From the NCBI GenBank assembly GCA_021845505.1, contig JAJZVU010000004.1:1-64000 (forward strand): a stretch of DNA of 64,000 nt. The letters run 5' to 3'. Of this stretch, positions 1 through 8,655 are shown piece after piece (within the stretch, counting starts at the first letter, position 1; each line of letters starts with the position of its first letter). Source of the DNA: Pseudomonadota bacterium (GTDB lineage Bacteria; Pseudomonadota; Gammaproteobacteria; Burkholderiales; Burkholderiaceae_C). The position numbers and the translations under genes were made by a program. The notes below the pieces were generated by a model, which was given only the letters and a program-made list of their open reading frames with translations, ran no database searches and had not been told where the DNA came from.

Positions 1-126
1 CCCGGCGCGCTGCCGCGCAACCTGGCCACCTCCGGCATCACCGACCGCCCCGCCTGGATGCAACTGTTCGCCAGCCACCCCCCACTCGAGCAGCGCATCG
101 CCGCGCTGCAGCAGCCGCGCGGCTGA
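1..126 (+). CDS. C-terminal end of an M48 (HtpX-type) zinc protease, partial
   Basis: The window opens inside a reading frame of 41 codons ending at TGA. Its last residues contain LFASHPPLEQRIAAL, the closing motif typical of HtpX-like M48 metalloproteases, where SHPP(L/I)E.RI.AL follows the catalytic domain. HtpX proteases are inner-membrane enzymes that degrade misfolded membrane proteins. The catalytic HExxH lies outside the window, so the family call rests on this tail alone. It is a different gene from the M48 protease at 52833. Confidence 0.7.
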   Translation, partial: PGALPRNLATSGITDRPAWMQLFASHPPLEQRIAALQQPRG

Positions 127-150
127 GCGCCGGCCGAGCCGGCCGAGCCG

Positions 151-190
151 GCGTGAGTCGGTGTGACGCGGTGTGAGCCGGCGTCAGTCG
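151..190. repeat. Four degenerate 10-bp tandem units
   Basis: Four consecutive 10-mers of the form GYGTSAGTCG/GTGTGAGCCG lie between the protease stop and the end of the MmyB-type regulator, and overlap its last codons. They follow two copies of a GAGCCGGCC-like unit. They look like slippage products with no obvious function. Confidence 0.5.
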
Positions 191-1065
191 GCAGGCGGAT
201 GCGAGGCTGCCCGCGGTGCCGTCCGGTCCTCGCGAGCCGCGTCCGACAGCGGTTGCAGCAGGATCAGCTTGACTCCGCCGCGCGCGGCCAGGCGCAGCGT
301 GAACTGGCGGTACTCGAGCACCCCGTCGGCGGTGGCGAAGGCGCGCAGCCCGCCCTCGCGTTCGAGCACCTGCTGCGACCCCCAGGCCCGCGCGAACTCG
401 GCGCTGTCCTCGCACAGCGCCGCGACGAAGCGGCGATGCCGGGGATCGTCCCGCAGGTGCGCGGTGTCGGCCCGGTATTCGGCGGCCAGGCGATGCGCGC
501 GGGACTCCCAGTCGACAATCCAGTCCCGGGCCGCCGGATGCAGGAACACCCAGCGCAACAGGTTCGGCTCGGCGGTTCGGGCGCCGGTCAGCCAGGGCCG
601 CAGCAAACGCTGGGCCTTGCGGTTGTGCGCCAGCACGTCCCAATGGGCATCGAGCACGTAGGCCGGGCAGCGGACCATGCGAACCAGCTCGGCGTGCTCG
701 TCGGCGTGTGGGTCGAAGGTCGACGCCTGCCCCACCTGGGGATCGGCGCGCGCCGCCAGCCGGAAAAGGTACGCGCGCTCGGCCGGCACCAGCCGCAAGC
801 CCTGCGCGATGGCCTCCAGCGTGGCGACCGAAACCGCCAGCGTGCGCCCCTGCTCGATCCAGGTGTACCAGGTCGGACTGATTCCGCACAGCGCCGCGAC
901 TTCCTCGCGCCGCAGCCCGCGCGCCCGCCGGCGGCGGCCCGCCGGCAGACCGAGCGCCTCGGGGCGCAGCCGCTCGCGCGCCGCGCGCACGAAAGCGCCG
1001 AGCTGTTCGGCGCGTGCCACCGAGGGCGCCGCGCCCGTTGCAGCGGGCTCCTGCGATCGAATCAA
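184..1065 (-). CDS. XRE-type transcriptional regulator with MmyB-like ligand domain
   Basis: This 293-residue protein has an N-terminal helix-turn-helix (about residues 20-85, with LRREEVAALCGIS and WYTWIEQGR) followed by an MmyB-like C-terminal domain of about 180 residues (AYVLDAHWDVLAHNRKA, then LLRWVFLHPAARDWIVDWE). That architecture is known from actinobacterial and proteobacterial regulators thought to bind a small hydrophobic ligand. The start is TTG at 1065, supported by AAGGA nine bases upstream; no suitable ATG exists. The gene diverges from a methyltransferase gene across 122 bp, the usual arrangement for a regulator and its target. Control of that neighbour is inference. Confidence 0.85.
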   Translation of the reverse strand: MIRSQEPAATGAAPSVARAEQLGAFVRAARERLRPEALGLPAGRRRRARGLRREEVAALCGISPTWYTWIEQGRTLAVSVATLEAIAQGLRLVPAERAYLFRLAARADPQVGQASTFDPHADEHAELVRMVRCPAYVLDAHWDVLAHNRKAQRLLRPWLTGARTAEPNLLRWVFLHPAARDWIVDWESRAHRLAAEYRADTAHLRDDPRHRRFVAALCEDSAEFARAWGSQQVLEREGGLRAFATADGVLEYRQFTLRLAARGGVKLILLQPLSDAAREDRTAPRAASHPPAD

Positions 1066-1074
1066 GTCGGGTAG

Positions 1075-1092
1075 TCCTTATACCAGGATAAG
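1075..1092. promoter_or_regulatory. Inverted repeat between divergent regulator and methyltransferase
   Basis: CTTAT (1077-1081) and ATAAG (1088-1092) form an inverted repeat with a 6-bp spacer. On the minus strand it reads CTTATCCTGGTATAAGGA, containing a -10-like TATAAG and the AAGGA ribosome-binding site of the regulator. Position suggests an autoregulatory operator that could also act on the divergent gene. No binding evidence is available. Confidence 0.4.
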
Positions 1093-1187
1093 CAGTGTAC
1101 TGGTTCCATGATCCAAACGCGGCTATGGTGGGGTCGGGTGGCTCGCCGAGCGTCGTCGCGAGCCCACCGCCGACCCGGAGATCCCGC

Positions 1188-1958
1188 ATGAACAACCACC
1201 TCGATACCGTCCATTCCCGCTTCGATCCCCGCGCCCGTGCCTACCTCGACAGCGCGGTGCACGCGGCCGGAGCCGACCTGCAGTGCGCGCGCGAGTGCGT
1301 CGCCGGCCTGCCTGCGCGGCCCGCCCGCGCGCTGGACCTGGGCTGCGGCGCGGGGCACCTGGCCTATGCGCTGGCGCCCGAAGTCGAGCAACTGGTGGCG
1401 CTGGACGCCTCCGCGAGCATGCTCGAGGTGGTGCGCGAAACCGCCGAAGGGCGCGGCCTGCACAACCTGCAGGTCCAGGCAGCCGACGTGCATCGCCTGC
1501 CCTACGCCAACGCCAGCTTCGACCTCGTCGCCACCCGCTACAGCGCCCACCACTGGAGCGACCTGGAGCTTGCGATGGCCGAGGCCCGGCGGGTGCTGCG
1601 GCCGCGCGGACACCTGCTGGTGATCGACATCGCCGCACCGCAGCAGGCGCTGCTGGACACCCACCTGCAGGCCATCGAACTGCTGCGCGACACCTCGCAC
1701 GTGCGCAACCGCTCGCGCGCGCAATGGCTGCGGGTGCTGCAGGACATCGGCAGCGAGCTGCTGCTGGAGCGGCAATGGCCGACACGCCTGCAATTCGACG
1801 CCTGGGTGCAGCGCATGCAGACCCCGCAGCCGATGGTGGAGGCCATCCGGCGCCTGCTCCAGGGCGCGCCCCGGGAAGTGCGCGAAGGACTGCAGGTCGA
1901 AGCCGACTGCAGCTTCACCGCCGCCACCACGCTGTGGTGGGCGCGCTGCCCGGCCTGA
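1188..1958 (+). CDS. Class I SAM-dependent methyltransferase
   Basis: The product has 256 residues. The SAM-binding motif LDLGCGAGHLAYAL is near residue 47, the acidic motif II is VALDAS, and LPYANASFDLVATRYSAHHW and RVLRPRGHLLVIDIA follow, as in UbiE/COQ5-like class I methyltransferases (Methyltransf_11). The acceptor substrate cannot be read from the sequence. ATG 1188 is chosen because the family homology begins just after it and CGGAG precedes it; a longer frame from 1095 adds unrelated residues. It diverges from the MmyB-type regulator and converges on the ferritin-like gene at 2020. Confidence 0.85.
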   Translation: MNNHLDTVHSRFDPRARAYLDSAVHAAGADLQCARECVAGLPARPARALDLGCGAGHLAYALAPEVEQLVALDASASMLEVVRETAEGRGLHNLQVQAADVHRLPYANASFDLVATRYSAHHWSDLELAMAEARRVLRPRGHLLVIDIAAPQQALLDTHLQAIELLRDTSHVRNRSRAQWLRVLQDIGSELLLERQWPTRLQFDAWVQRMQTPQPMVEAIRRLLQGAPREVREGLQVEADCSFTAATTLWWARCPA

Positions 1959-2019
1959 GGCCCCGCCGCGCGGCAGCTCGCGTGCTCGCGCAGCGACTCC
2001 GCGCAGCCGTGGCGGCCGA

Positions 2020-2775
2020 TCAAGCTCCCTGCCAGGCCAGTGGCGCACCCAGCGTATGGCGCTCGATCCAGGATTTCACGTACTGCAGGTGCTGGGCTTC
2101 CTGTTGCGCGGCGAGCTGGAAGTCGATCCGCAGCGAGTCGCGCTTCTGCGCGGACGCCAGCGCGAACAGCAGTTCCCAGCCATGGTGGTCGGCCATCTCG
2201 GCGATCAGCACCGCGTGCAGCGACTGCAGCACCGAGCTGCGGGGATCGGCCACCGCCTGCAGCAGTCCGGCGGACTCGACTCCGGCCAGGTCGGCGCCGG
2301 GCGTCTGCGCGGTGCTGTCGCCGCCCAGGCGATCGATGGCGTGCGCGAGCAGCGCGAAGTGCTCGACTTCCTGGTCGCGAATGCGCAGCAGCAGTTCCAT
2401 CGGCAACAGCTCGTCGCCATCGTCGCCCTGGGTCGCGCGCAGCTTGACGACCAGGCTGTCGTACAGCCGCGCCGAACTGCGCTCGAAGGCCAGGCGCTCG
2501 CCGAGCTTGTCCAGCAGCAGCTGCTGGCTGTTGCCCGCCAGCAGCGCAGCGCCGGCTTGCAGCACCCCCCTGACCGTGGCCGGAGGCGGCAGCGATCCCA
2601 ACTGCGGCGCCTCGGCCACGTAGCGCGCGCGCATGTCCGACAGCGCCGCGGCGACCGGGACGTGCGCCGGCGGAACCAGCGACTGCTCGCTGCGGTGTTT
2701 CATCTCCCGCGCATCCAGCGCGGACATCTGGACTCCGGTTCGGTTGCCGCCGATTCGGGATTGCTGGGGTTTCAT
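2020..2775 (-). CDS. Ferritin-like domain protein
   Basis: This 251-residue protein has four helical segments with the spacing of a ferritin-like di-iron bundle: AFERSSARLYDSL, IRDQEVEHFALL (ExxH), LIAEMADHHGWELL and QEAQHLQYVKSW (ExxH). Such proteins bind iron or manganese and act in storage, oxidation or peroxide detoxification; the exact role here is unknown. The start at 2775 has CTGGAG upstream; an open frame to 2943 adds a proline-rich stretch unlikely to be translated. It is the last gene of a minus-strand group with the genes at 2867 and 4218. Confidence 0.75.
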   Translation of the reverse strand: MKPQQSRIGGNRTGVQMSALDAREMKHRSEQSLVPPAHVPVAAALSDMRARYVAEAPQLGSLPPPATVRGVLQAGAALLAGNSQQLLLDKLGERLAFERSSARLYDSLVVKLRATQGDDGDELLPMELLLRIRDQEVEHFALLAHAIDRLGGDSTAQTPGADLAGVESAGLLQAVADPRSSVLQSLHAVLIAEMADHHGWELLFALASAQKRDSLRIDFQLAAQQEAQHLQYVKSWIERHTLGAPLAWQGA

Positions 2776-2866
2776 CGCAGGCTCCAGGACACAAGGCTTC
2801 GGGAAGGCATGCGCGGCCCGCATCGCGTGCGGCGCGGGCCTGGCATGCGGCGAGGCTTGCCGCGGC

Positions 2867-4063
2867 TCAGGCGGGGGCGGTGGCGGCGGCCCGACCGGCG
2901 GCCGGGTGCGACCTGGCCAGTTCGGTTCCGGGGTACCAGGCATAGCCGGCGGCCAGCGCCTCGCTGGGCGAGCCCTCGGCGTTCACGCGGGCGCGCCAGT
3001 CGCGGGTGAGCTGGCTCTCCTGGCTGCGCGCGACGTAGCCCCCGCCCGCGCAGCTCAGGTCCATCTGGTCGCGCAAGACCTGCCGCACGAACTCGCGCTG
3101 GCTGGCGAAGGCCAGCGGCGGATCGAGTTCGCGGCCGACCAGCCGCTGGGGGTCGTCGCGATCGCGGCTGCGCAGCAGGTCGGCAACGAAGTGGAACTGG
3201 CCGATCTCGAAGTCCAGCATGCGCTCCCACAGCGCCTTCACCCGCGGCTCGCCTTCATGCTGCGCGCACGCGAGGTAGGCCAGCGCCTCGGCCGCCTGCT
3301 GCAGCAGCAGCCTGGCGAGCGGACCCGGGCCGGGCTCGAGCAGCGACGCGTAGTGGCTCAGGTGCTGCTCGCCCACGCAGGCGATCTCGGCGTAGAGCTG
3401 GCGCACCACCGGGTCGGCCTGGCGCGCGGCTTCGCAGCCGAAGTACTCGACGTGCGCGCCGGCGCAGCCCAGCATCGTCAGCAGGTGCAGGCTGGCGGGC
3501 GCGGCCAGCGCGCCGGCCGCGCCGCGCCGCAGCACGTCGTCCTGCGCGGCACGATGCTGCAGGATGGTCGGCCGCCCGCACGCGATGTCGGTGTGGCCTT
3601 GCAGGATGTTGTTCGCGTCCTTGCCTTCGACCCGGTCCAGCGCGGCGGCCAGCCGGTACAGGTGGTCGAGATCCTCGACGACGGTGAAGCGCAGCGCGGC
3701 GCCGACAGCGGTGTCGCCCTCGCGCTGCGCGAGCGCGGCGCCGACCTCGACCGCGCACTGCTTGTGCGCGACCGCCAGCTCCAGCGACGAGTGGTCGACC
3801 CCGATCAGCGAGCGCACTGCCAGCGCCTGCTGCAACTCGACCCGGCGCAGCCTGGCCAGCGCCTCGCCGAGCCCCGGCTCGACCGGCGTCAGCGGGTGCG
3901 CCAGCTGCAGCGCCTGCGCCTCCAGCGCCGACATCAACAGCACGCGCACCCGCGTGAAGGCATGGTCGTCGAGCTTGCTGATCGGCAGCCACGCCATGTC
4001 GCGCCAGTGCAGCAGTTGCTGCTCGAGCGGGGTGCCGCCTGCGGCATACAAATCCAGTGCCAT
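2867..4063 (-). CDS. Uncharacterised helical protein, probably ferritin-like
   Basis: The product is 398 residues, largely alpha-helical, and has no signal peptide or membrane segment. Metal-ligand-like patterns recur: VVEDLDHLYRLA, YAEIACVGEQHLSHYASL and LDFEIGQFHFVADLL. These resemble helices of ferritin/rubrerythrin-type bundles, possibly two in tandem. An N-terminal LLHWRDMAWLPISKL segment is distinctive. I recall similar uncharacterised proteins in metal- and sulfur-metabolising bacteria but cannot name a function. ATG 4063 is preceded by GGAGG. The reading frame stays open upstream to 4297 but that part is not family-like. The next gene, 92 bp downstream, is also ferritin-like. Confidence 0.6.
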   Translation of the reverse strand: MALDLYAAGGTPLEQQLLHWRDMAWLPISKLDDHAFTRVRVLLMSALEAQALQLAHPLTPVEPGLGEALARLRRVELQQALAVRSLIGVDHSSLELAVAHKQCAVEVGAALAQREGDTAVGAALRFTVVEDLDHLYRLAAALDRVEGKDANNILQGHTDIACGRPTILQHRAAQDDVLRRGAAGALAAPASLHLLTMLGCAGAHVEYFGCEAARQADPVVRQLYAEIACVGEQHLSHYASLLEPGPGPLARLLLQQAAEALAYLACAQHEGEPRVKALWERMLDFEIGQFHFVADLLRSRDRDDPQRLVGRELDPPLAFASQREFVRQVLRDQMDLSCAGGGYVARSQESQLTRDWRARVNAEGSPSEALAAGYAWYPGTELARSHPAAGRAAATAPA

Positions 4064-4217
4064 CGGTTCCTCCTTCAGCGGCCGCGGCGCCCGCGCAGCG
4101 CTGCGCCACCGGCCGTGCAACAACGTCGGTATCCAAGAGCCCGCGCAGGCCGCGCGAGCGGGCGGCCGCAACGGGCCGGTCGCCACCGGACCGCTGCCGC
4201 GGTCCGCGAGGCTGGCG

Positions 4218-4667
4218 TCAGGGCCGCGAGCCGCGCGGTTCCGAGACCTCGCGGAGCGTCTGCGCCGCGGCGGGCTCGGCGGCGGGCTCGGCGGCATGCA
4301 TCGCCAGGTCCCCCAGCGCGACCATGCCGACCAGCTGGCGCTGGCGCTCGTCGGAAATCACCGGGATGCGCCGCACCTGGCGGTCGGCCATCTGGCGCAT
4401 CACCTCGTCGACCGTCTGGTCCGCGAAGCACCAGTGCACGCCCTCGCTCATCACGTCGGCCACGCTGGCCTCGTCGGGGCCGAGGCCGGCGGCGGTGCCG
4501 CGCACGACGATGTCGCGGTCGGTGACCATGCCGACCAACTGCTCGCCGTCGCAGACCGGCAGCGCGCCGACGTCGAGTTCGCGCATCATCTGCGCGGCAC
4601 GCCGCAGGCGCTCGGCCGGGGCGACATGGCGCACGTCGCGGCTCATGACTTCGGATACCTTGTGCAT
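4218..4667 (-). CDS. CBS-domain pair protein
   Basis: This 149-residue protein consists of two CBS motifs. The first runs from VSEVMSRDVRHVAPAE to QLVGMVTDRDIVVRG, and the second from VADVMSEGVHWCFADQT to VRRIPVISDERQRQLVGMV. CBS pairs (Bateman modules) bind adenine nucleotides or SAM and usually regulate a partner. Standalone two-CBS proteins of this size are often stress- or redox-linked. AAGGAG precedes ATG 4667. It lies upstream of the two ferritin-like genes on the same strand, 154 bp away, so co-transcription is possible but not shown. Confidence 0.85.
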   Translation of the reverse strand: MHKVSEVMSRDVRHVAPAERLRRAAQMMRELDVGALPVCDGEQLVGMVTDRDIVVRGTAAGLGPDEASVADVMSEGVHWCFADQTVDEVMRQMADRQVRRIPVISDERQRQLVGMVALGDLAMHAAEPAAEPAAAQTLREVSEPRGSRP

Positions 4668-4932
4668 CGCGATCTCCTTGCGGTGGATCGGGCCGCAGCT
4701 GCGCGCATTCCGGCGCGGCCTGCGCGCAGCGGGCGGGCATGCGAACGCCACGTTCGAAGCACCCCACGCGCGCGCCCGCGCCTGCTCCCGCAACCCGAGA
4801 GGAAATGCCCGTCGCGCCGCCTGCAGCCAGGCGGCGCTCGCGGGGCCATGAGTCCTCTGACCCGTGACCGGCCGCGAAGTTCCCGGCTTGCGCGACGATC
4901 GGGCCGCCCGCCGCGGCGGCCGCGAGCGGGCT

Positions 4933-6033
4933 TCAGCCGATGCCGCCGGGCAGCGGCGCCACCGCGTGGCGCACGTCGGCGCATTGCGCGCGCTGGCGCA
5001 GTGCGTGGTCCATCAGCACGACGGCCAGCAGCGCTTCGGCGATCGGAGTCGCGCGAATGCCCACGCACGGGTCATGGCGACCCAGCGTCTGCACGGTCAC
5101 CGCCTGCCCGCTGCGGTCGACCGAGCGCCGCGGCAGGCGGATGCTCGAAGTGGGCTTGAGAGCGATCGACACCCTCACCGGCTGCCCGGTGCTGATGCCG
5201 CCGAGCACCCCGCCGGCATGATTGCCGGCGAAGCCTTCCGGGGTCAGCTCGTCGCCGTGTTCGCTGCCCTTCTGGGACACGCTGGCGAAGCCGGCGCCGA
5301 TCTCCACCCCCTTGACCGCGTTCAGACCCATCATCGCGTGGGCGATGTCGGCGTCCAGGCGGTCGTACAGCGGCTCGCCCCACCCGGGCGGAACGTTGCA
5401 GGCCTCGACATAGATGCGCGCGCCGCACGAGTCGCCGGCCTTGCGCAGCGCGTCCATGTACGCCTCCAGCCGCGGCACCATCTGCCGGTCGGGAGCGAAG
5501 AAGGCGTTGTCCCCGACGTCCTCCCAGCTGCGAAAGGCGATCGGCAGTTCGCCGAGCTGCTGCATGCAGCCGCGCACCACGATGCCGTGCCGCTCGCGCA
5601 GCCACTTTCGCGCCACCGCGCCGGCACCCACCAGCGGCGCGGTCAGCCGCGCCGACGAACGGCCTCCGCCGCGGGGGTCGCGCAGCCCGTACTTGCGCCA
5701 GTAGCTGTAGTCGGCATGGCCGGGGCGGAAGGTGTCGGCCAGCTCGGCATAGTCCTTGCTGCGCTGGTCCTGGTTGCGGATGAGCAGCGCGATGGGGGTT
5801 CCGGTGGTCCGCCCCTCGTACACCCCGGACAGGATCTCCACGCGATCGTCCTCGCGCCGCTGGGTGACATGGCGCGAGGTACCCGGACGGCGACGGTCGA
5901 GCTCGGGCTGGATGTCGGCCTCCGACAGTTCCATGCCCGGCGGGCAGCCGTCGATCACACAGCCGATCGCGGGGCCGTGGGATTCCCCGAACGTGGTGAC
6001 GGCAAACAGCAGACCCAGGGTATTTCCGGACAT
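4933..6033 (-). CDS. aroC: Chorismate synthase
   Basis: The enzyme converts 5-enolpyruvylshikimate-3-phosphate to chorismate, the last step of the shikimate pathway, using reduced FMN. The product is 366 residues. Signatures present are [10 protein letters not shown] at the start, [18 protein letters not shown], a Tyr-Arg-rich [16 protein letters not shown] segment and GGRSSAR. I chose ATG 6033 over ATG 6042, because the latter overlaps a TACAAT -10 element that ends seven bases before 6033; the mRNA is probably leaderless. aroQ, an earlier pathway step, lies 2.2 kb away on the other strand. Confidence 0.97.
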   Translation of the reverse strand: MSGNTLGLLFAVTTFGESHGPAIGCVIDGCPPGMELSEADIQPELDRRRPGTSRHVTQRREDDRVEILSGVYEGRTTGTPIALLIRNQDQRSKDYAELADTFRPGHADYSYWRKYGLRDPRGGGRSSARLTAPLVGAGAVARKWLRERHGIVVRGCMQQLGELPIAFRSWEDVGDNAFFAPDRQMVPRLEAYMDALRKAGDSCGARIYVEACNVPPGWGEPLYDRLDADIAHAMMGLNAVKGVEIGAGFASVSQKGSEHGDELTPEGFAGNHAGGVLGGISTGQPVRVSIALKPTSSIRLPRRSVDRSGQAVTVQTLGRHDPCVGIRATPIAEALLAVVLMDHALRQRAQCADVRHAVAPLPGGIG

Positions 6034-6040
6034 GCCCGCC

Positions 6041-6046
6041 ATTGTA
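6041..6046 (-). promoter_or_regulatory. -10 element of aroC (leaderless)
   Basis: TACAAT on the minus strand is followed by seven bases and then ATG 6033. Transcription would begin at or next to the start codon. No clear -35 is visible. Confidence 0.5.
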
Positions 6047-6069
6047 GGCAGGCCTGCGCCGGCGCCGCG

Positions 6070-7428
6070 TCAGCCGCGCGCGGCGGCGCGTCGCTGCAAG
6101 GCGTCGAGCAAGCGCTGGTGGATGCCACCGAAGCCGCCGTTGCTCATCACCAGCACGTGGTCGCCCGGCCGGGCCAGCGCGGCCACGTCGTCCACCAGCG
6201 CCTGCAGGTCGCGGTGACTGCGCGCGCGCTCGCCCAGCGGCGCCAGCGCCTGCGCCAGGTCCCAGTCCAGGCCCGCGGCATAGCCGAAGCTCAGGTCGGC
6301 CTGCGCCAGCGCCTCGGGAAGGCGCTGCTTCATCGAGCCCAGCTTCATGGTGTTGGATCGCGGTTCGAACACCGCCAGGATGCGCCCCTGCGCGCGCGCG
6401 CGGCGCAGCCCGGCGATGGTCGTCGCGATGGCCGTCGGGTGGTGGGCGAAGTCGTCGAACACCTCGACGCCGTCGGCGCTGCCGCGCCACTGCATGCGCC
6501 TGCGCACTCCCTGGAAGCGCGCCAGCGCGTCGCACGCCGCCGCCGGCTCGACGCCCACGTGGGCCGCCGCCGCCACCGCCGCCAGCGCGTTGCTGCGGTT
6601 GTGCTCGCCCATCAACTGCCAGCGCACCCGCCCTTGCCGGCGGCCGTGCCGCAGCACCTCGAAATCCTGCTCGTCGCCCTCGGCACTCCAGCCGGCGGCG
6701 CAGCCGAAGCGCTCGACCTCGCTCCAGCAGCCGCGCTGCAGCACGCGGTCGAGCGCGGCGCTGTCGGCCGCGACCACCAGCCGCGCGCTGCGCGCCATGG
6801 TGCGCACCAGGTGGTGGAACTGGGTCTCGATCGCGGCCAGGTCGGGAAAGATGTCGGCGTGGTCGTATTCGAGATTGTTGAGGACGGCCGTGCGAGGTCG
6901 GTAGTGCACGAACTTGGAGCGCTTGTCGCAGAACGCCGTGTCGTATTCATCGGCCTCGACGACGAACAATGAACCCTCGCCCAGGCTGGCCGACACTCCC
7001 AGGTCCTGCGCCACCCCGCCGATCAGGAAGCCCGGACTGCGCCCGGCCTGCTGCAGGATCCAGGCGAGCATCGACGAGGTGGTGGTCTTGCCGTGGGTCC
7101 CGGCCACCGCCAGCGTCCAGCGCCGCGCCAGCACATGCTCGGCCAGCCACTGCGGCCCGCTGGTGTAGGCCTGCCCGGCGTCGAGGATGGCCTCGAGCAG
7201 CGGGTTGCCCCGGCTGACCGCGTTGCCGACCACCCACAGGTCGGGCCGCAGCGCCAGCTGCGAGGGATCGAAGCCCTCGATCAGCTCGATTCCCAGCGCC
7301 TGCAGCTGCTCGCTCATCGGCGGATAGACCTGCTGGTCGCAGCCGGTCACCCGGTGGCCGGCCGACTGCGCCAGCGCGGCCACGCCTCCCATGAAGGTGC
7401 CGCAGATTCCCAGGATATGGATGTGCAT
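6070..7428 (-). CDS. mpl: UDP-N-acetylmuramate:L-Ala-gamma-D-Glu-meso-DAP ligase
   Basis: Mpl attaches recycled tripeptide to UDP-MurNAc in peptidoglycan recycling, in the cytoplasm. The product has 452 residues, normal for the family. It begins MHIHILGICGTFMGG, the Mpl form of the Mur-ligase Rossmann motif. The ATP loop is VAGTHGKTTTSSM and the central motif is FDDFAHHPTAI. ATG 7428 is the family start; no ribosome-binding site precedes it, and a TACAAT element ends six bases upstream, so the mRNA is probably leaderless. It is divergent from the gene at 7502 and 36 bp upstream of aroC. Confidence 0.96.
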   Translation of the reverse strand: MHIHILGICGTFMGGVAALAQSAGHRVTGCDQQVYPPMSEQLQALGIELIEGFDPSQLALRPDLWVVGNAVSRGNPLLEAILDAGQAYTSGPQWLAEHVLARRWTLAVAGTHGKTTTSSMLAWILQQAGRSPGFLIGGVAQDLGVSASLGEGSLFVVEADEYDTAFCDKRSKFVHYRPRTAVLNNLEYDHADIFPDLAAIETQFHHLVRTMARSARLVVAADSAALDRVLQRGCWSEVERFGCAAGWSAEGDEQDFEVLRHGRRQGRVRWQLMGEHNRSNALAAVAAAAHVGVEPAAACDALARFQGVRRRMQWRGSADGVEVFDDFAHHPTAIATTIAGLRRARAQGRILAVFEPRSNTMKLGSMKQRLPEALAQADLSFGYAAGLDWDLAQALAPLGERARSHRDLQALVDDVAALARPGDHVLVMSNGGFGGIHQRLLDALQRRAAARG

Positions 7429-7434
7429 GGGGGG

Positions 7435-7440
7435 ATTGTA
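7435..7440 (-). promoter_or_regulatory. -10 element of mpl (leaderless)
   Basis: TACAAT on the minus strand ends six bases before ATG 7428. The sequence between is CCCCCC, which rules out a Shine-Dalgarno site. Confidence 0.5.
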
Positions 7441-7489
7441 GAAAGCCCCGGCGCGCCGGCCTGGCGCCGTTGCTGCGCCGCCGCACGCG

Positions 7490-7495
7490 TACACT
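7490..7495 (+). promoter_or_regulatory. -10 element of the 7502 gene (leaderless)
   Basis: TACACT ends six bases before ATG 7502. Together with the mpl element it forms a compact divergent promoter region of 73 bp between the two start codons. Confidence 0.45.
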
Positions 7496-7501
7496 GCCCG
7501 C

Positions 7502-8134
7502 ATGAACGCGCTACGCGAGGAGCTGGCGGCCGTGGCGGCGCGGCTGGTGGTCGAGGACGGCCTGGACTACGCCAGCGCCAAGCGCAAGGCGGTGCACCGG
7601 GTGCTGGGCCCGGGAGCGCGCACCGACATGCAGCCTGACAACTCCGAGCTGCGCGCCCACATCGAGGAGTACCTGGCGGTGTTCCATGGCCAGGAGCACC
7701 CGCGCCTGCTGTGGCAACTGCGCTGCGCCGCGTTGTCGCTGATGCAGGCCTTCGCCGCCTTCCACCCCTACCTGGCCGGCGCGGTGTGGAACGGCACCGC
7801 GACGCTGCACTCCGGCCTGCATCTGCTGCTGTTCCCCGACGACCCGAAGGAGGTCGAGATCCACTGTATCAACATGGGGATCCACTACGGCACCTCGCAG
7901 TCGGCCCACTACGCCGGGCGCGGCCTGGTCGAGCGGCTGGACTTGCTGTGGCCCGCGCCCGCCGGCTGCGACCTCGCGGGGCAGTCGCTGCAAGCCACGC
8001 TCGGCCTGTATCCGGCGAAGGACGAGCGCGGGGTGCTGGTGCACGGAGCGCGCGGCGCGCAGGGCGAGCGCGGCAGCCTGGCGGCGCTGCGCGCGCTGGT
8101 CGAGGCCGGCCCGCCACAGCCGCGTCCGCGGTGA
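7502..8134 (+). CDS. Conserved protein, nucleotidyltransferase-like, divergent from mpl
   Basis: This 210-residue cytoplasmic protein contains [19 protein letters not shown] followed by DDPKEVEI, which resembles the GS-x-(n)-D-x-D/E active-site strand of minimal nucleotidyltransferases. The canonical first aspartate is not evident (HSGLHL in place of a DSDI-like segment), so activity is doubtful. N-terminal helices contain a DYASAKRKA segment. Homologues next to mpl in betaproteobacteria have sometimes been given Mur-ligase names by proximity, which the sequence does not support. The start codon sits directly after a -10 element. Confidence 0.75.
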   Translation: MNALREELAAVAARLVVEDGLDYASAKRKAVHRVLGPGARTDMQPDNSELRAHIEEYLAVFHGQEHPRLLWQLRCAALSLMQAFAAFHPYLAGAVWNGTATLHSGLHLLLFPDDPKEVEIHCINMGIHYGTSQSAHYAGRGLVERLDLLWPAPAGCDLAGQSLQATLGLYPAKDERGVLVHGARGAQGERGSLAALRALVEAGPPQPRPR

Positions 8135-8192
8135 TGCGCTTGCGCTATCCTTGCACGCTAGCCGCCGACACCCGCCGAGATCCTGTTCGCCG

Positions 8193-8648
8193 ATGAAGCC
8201 ACGAATCGCAGTCGTCCACGGCCCGAACCTCAACCTGCTGGGAACCCGCGAGCCGACGGTCTACGGCACGACCACGCTGGCGCAGATCGACGAGCAGCTG
8301 CAGCGGCTCGGCGAGCAGCTCGGGCTGCGGGTCGACTGCACCCAGAGCAACCATGAGGGCGTGCTGGTCGACCGCATCCAGGCCATGGCGCACGACCAGA
8401 CGCGCTTCGTGATCATCAATCCGGCGGCCTACACCCACACCAGCGTGGCGCTGCGCGACGCGCTGGCCGCGGTCGCCGTACCCTTCGTCGAGGTCCACCT
8501 GTCCAACGTCCACCGCCGCGAAGCCTTCCGCCGCCGATCGTATTTCTCCGACCTGGCCGACGCGGTGATCAGCGGGTGCGGAGGCCTCGGCTACAGCCTG
8601 GCGTTACACTGGATTGCCGACAAGTTGCTGACAAAAGCGCAAACTTGA
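8193..8648 (+). CDS. aroQ: 3-dehydroquinate dehydratase, type II
   Basis: The enzyme converts 3-dehydroquinate to 3-dehydroshikimate in the shikimate pathway and forms a dodecamer. The 151-residue product begins [21 protein letters not shown] with the catalytic Tyr in [26 protein letters not shown] and [15 protein letters not shown] carry the remaining active-site Asn, His and Arg. A TATCCT -10-like hexamer lies about 40 bases before the ATG. The 3' end carries a likely promoter for accB. Confidence 0.97.
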   Translation: MKPRIAVVHGPNLNLLGTREPTVYGTTTLAQIDEQLQRLGEQLGLRVDCTQSNHEGVLVDRIQAMAHDQTRFVIINPAAYTHTSVALRDALAAVAVPFVEVHLSNVHRREAFRRRSYFSDLADAVISGCGGLGYSLALHWIADKLLTKAQT

Positions 8649-8655
8649 GTACAAT
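8628..8655 (+). promoter_or_regulatory. Promoter of accBC inside the aroQ 3' end
   Basis: CTGACA (8628-8633) and TACAAT (8650-8655) are separated by 16 bp and overlap the aroQ stop codon. A transcript from here would have a leader of about 165 nt before accB. In enterobacteria accBC is autoregulated by AccB; whether that applies here is not visible. Confidence 0.5.
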
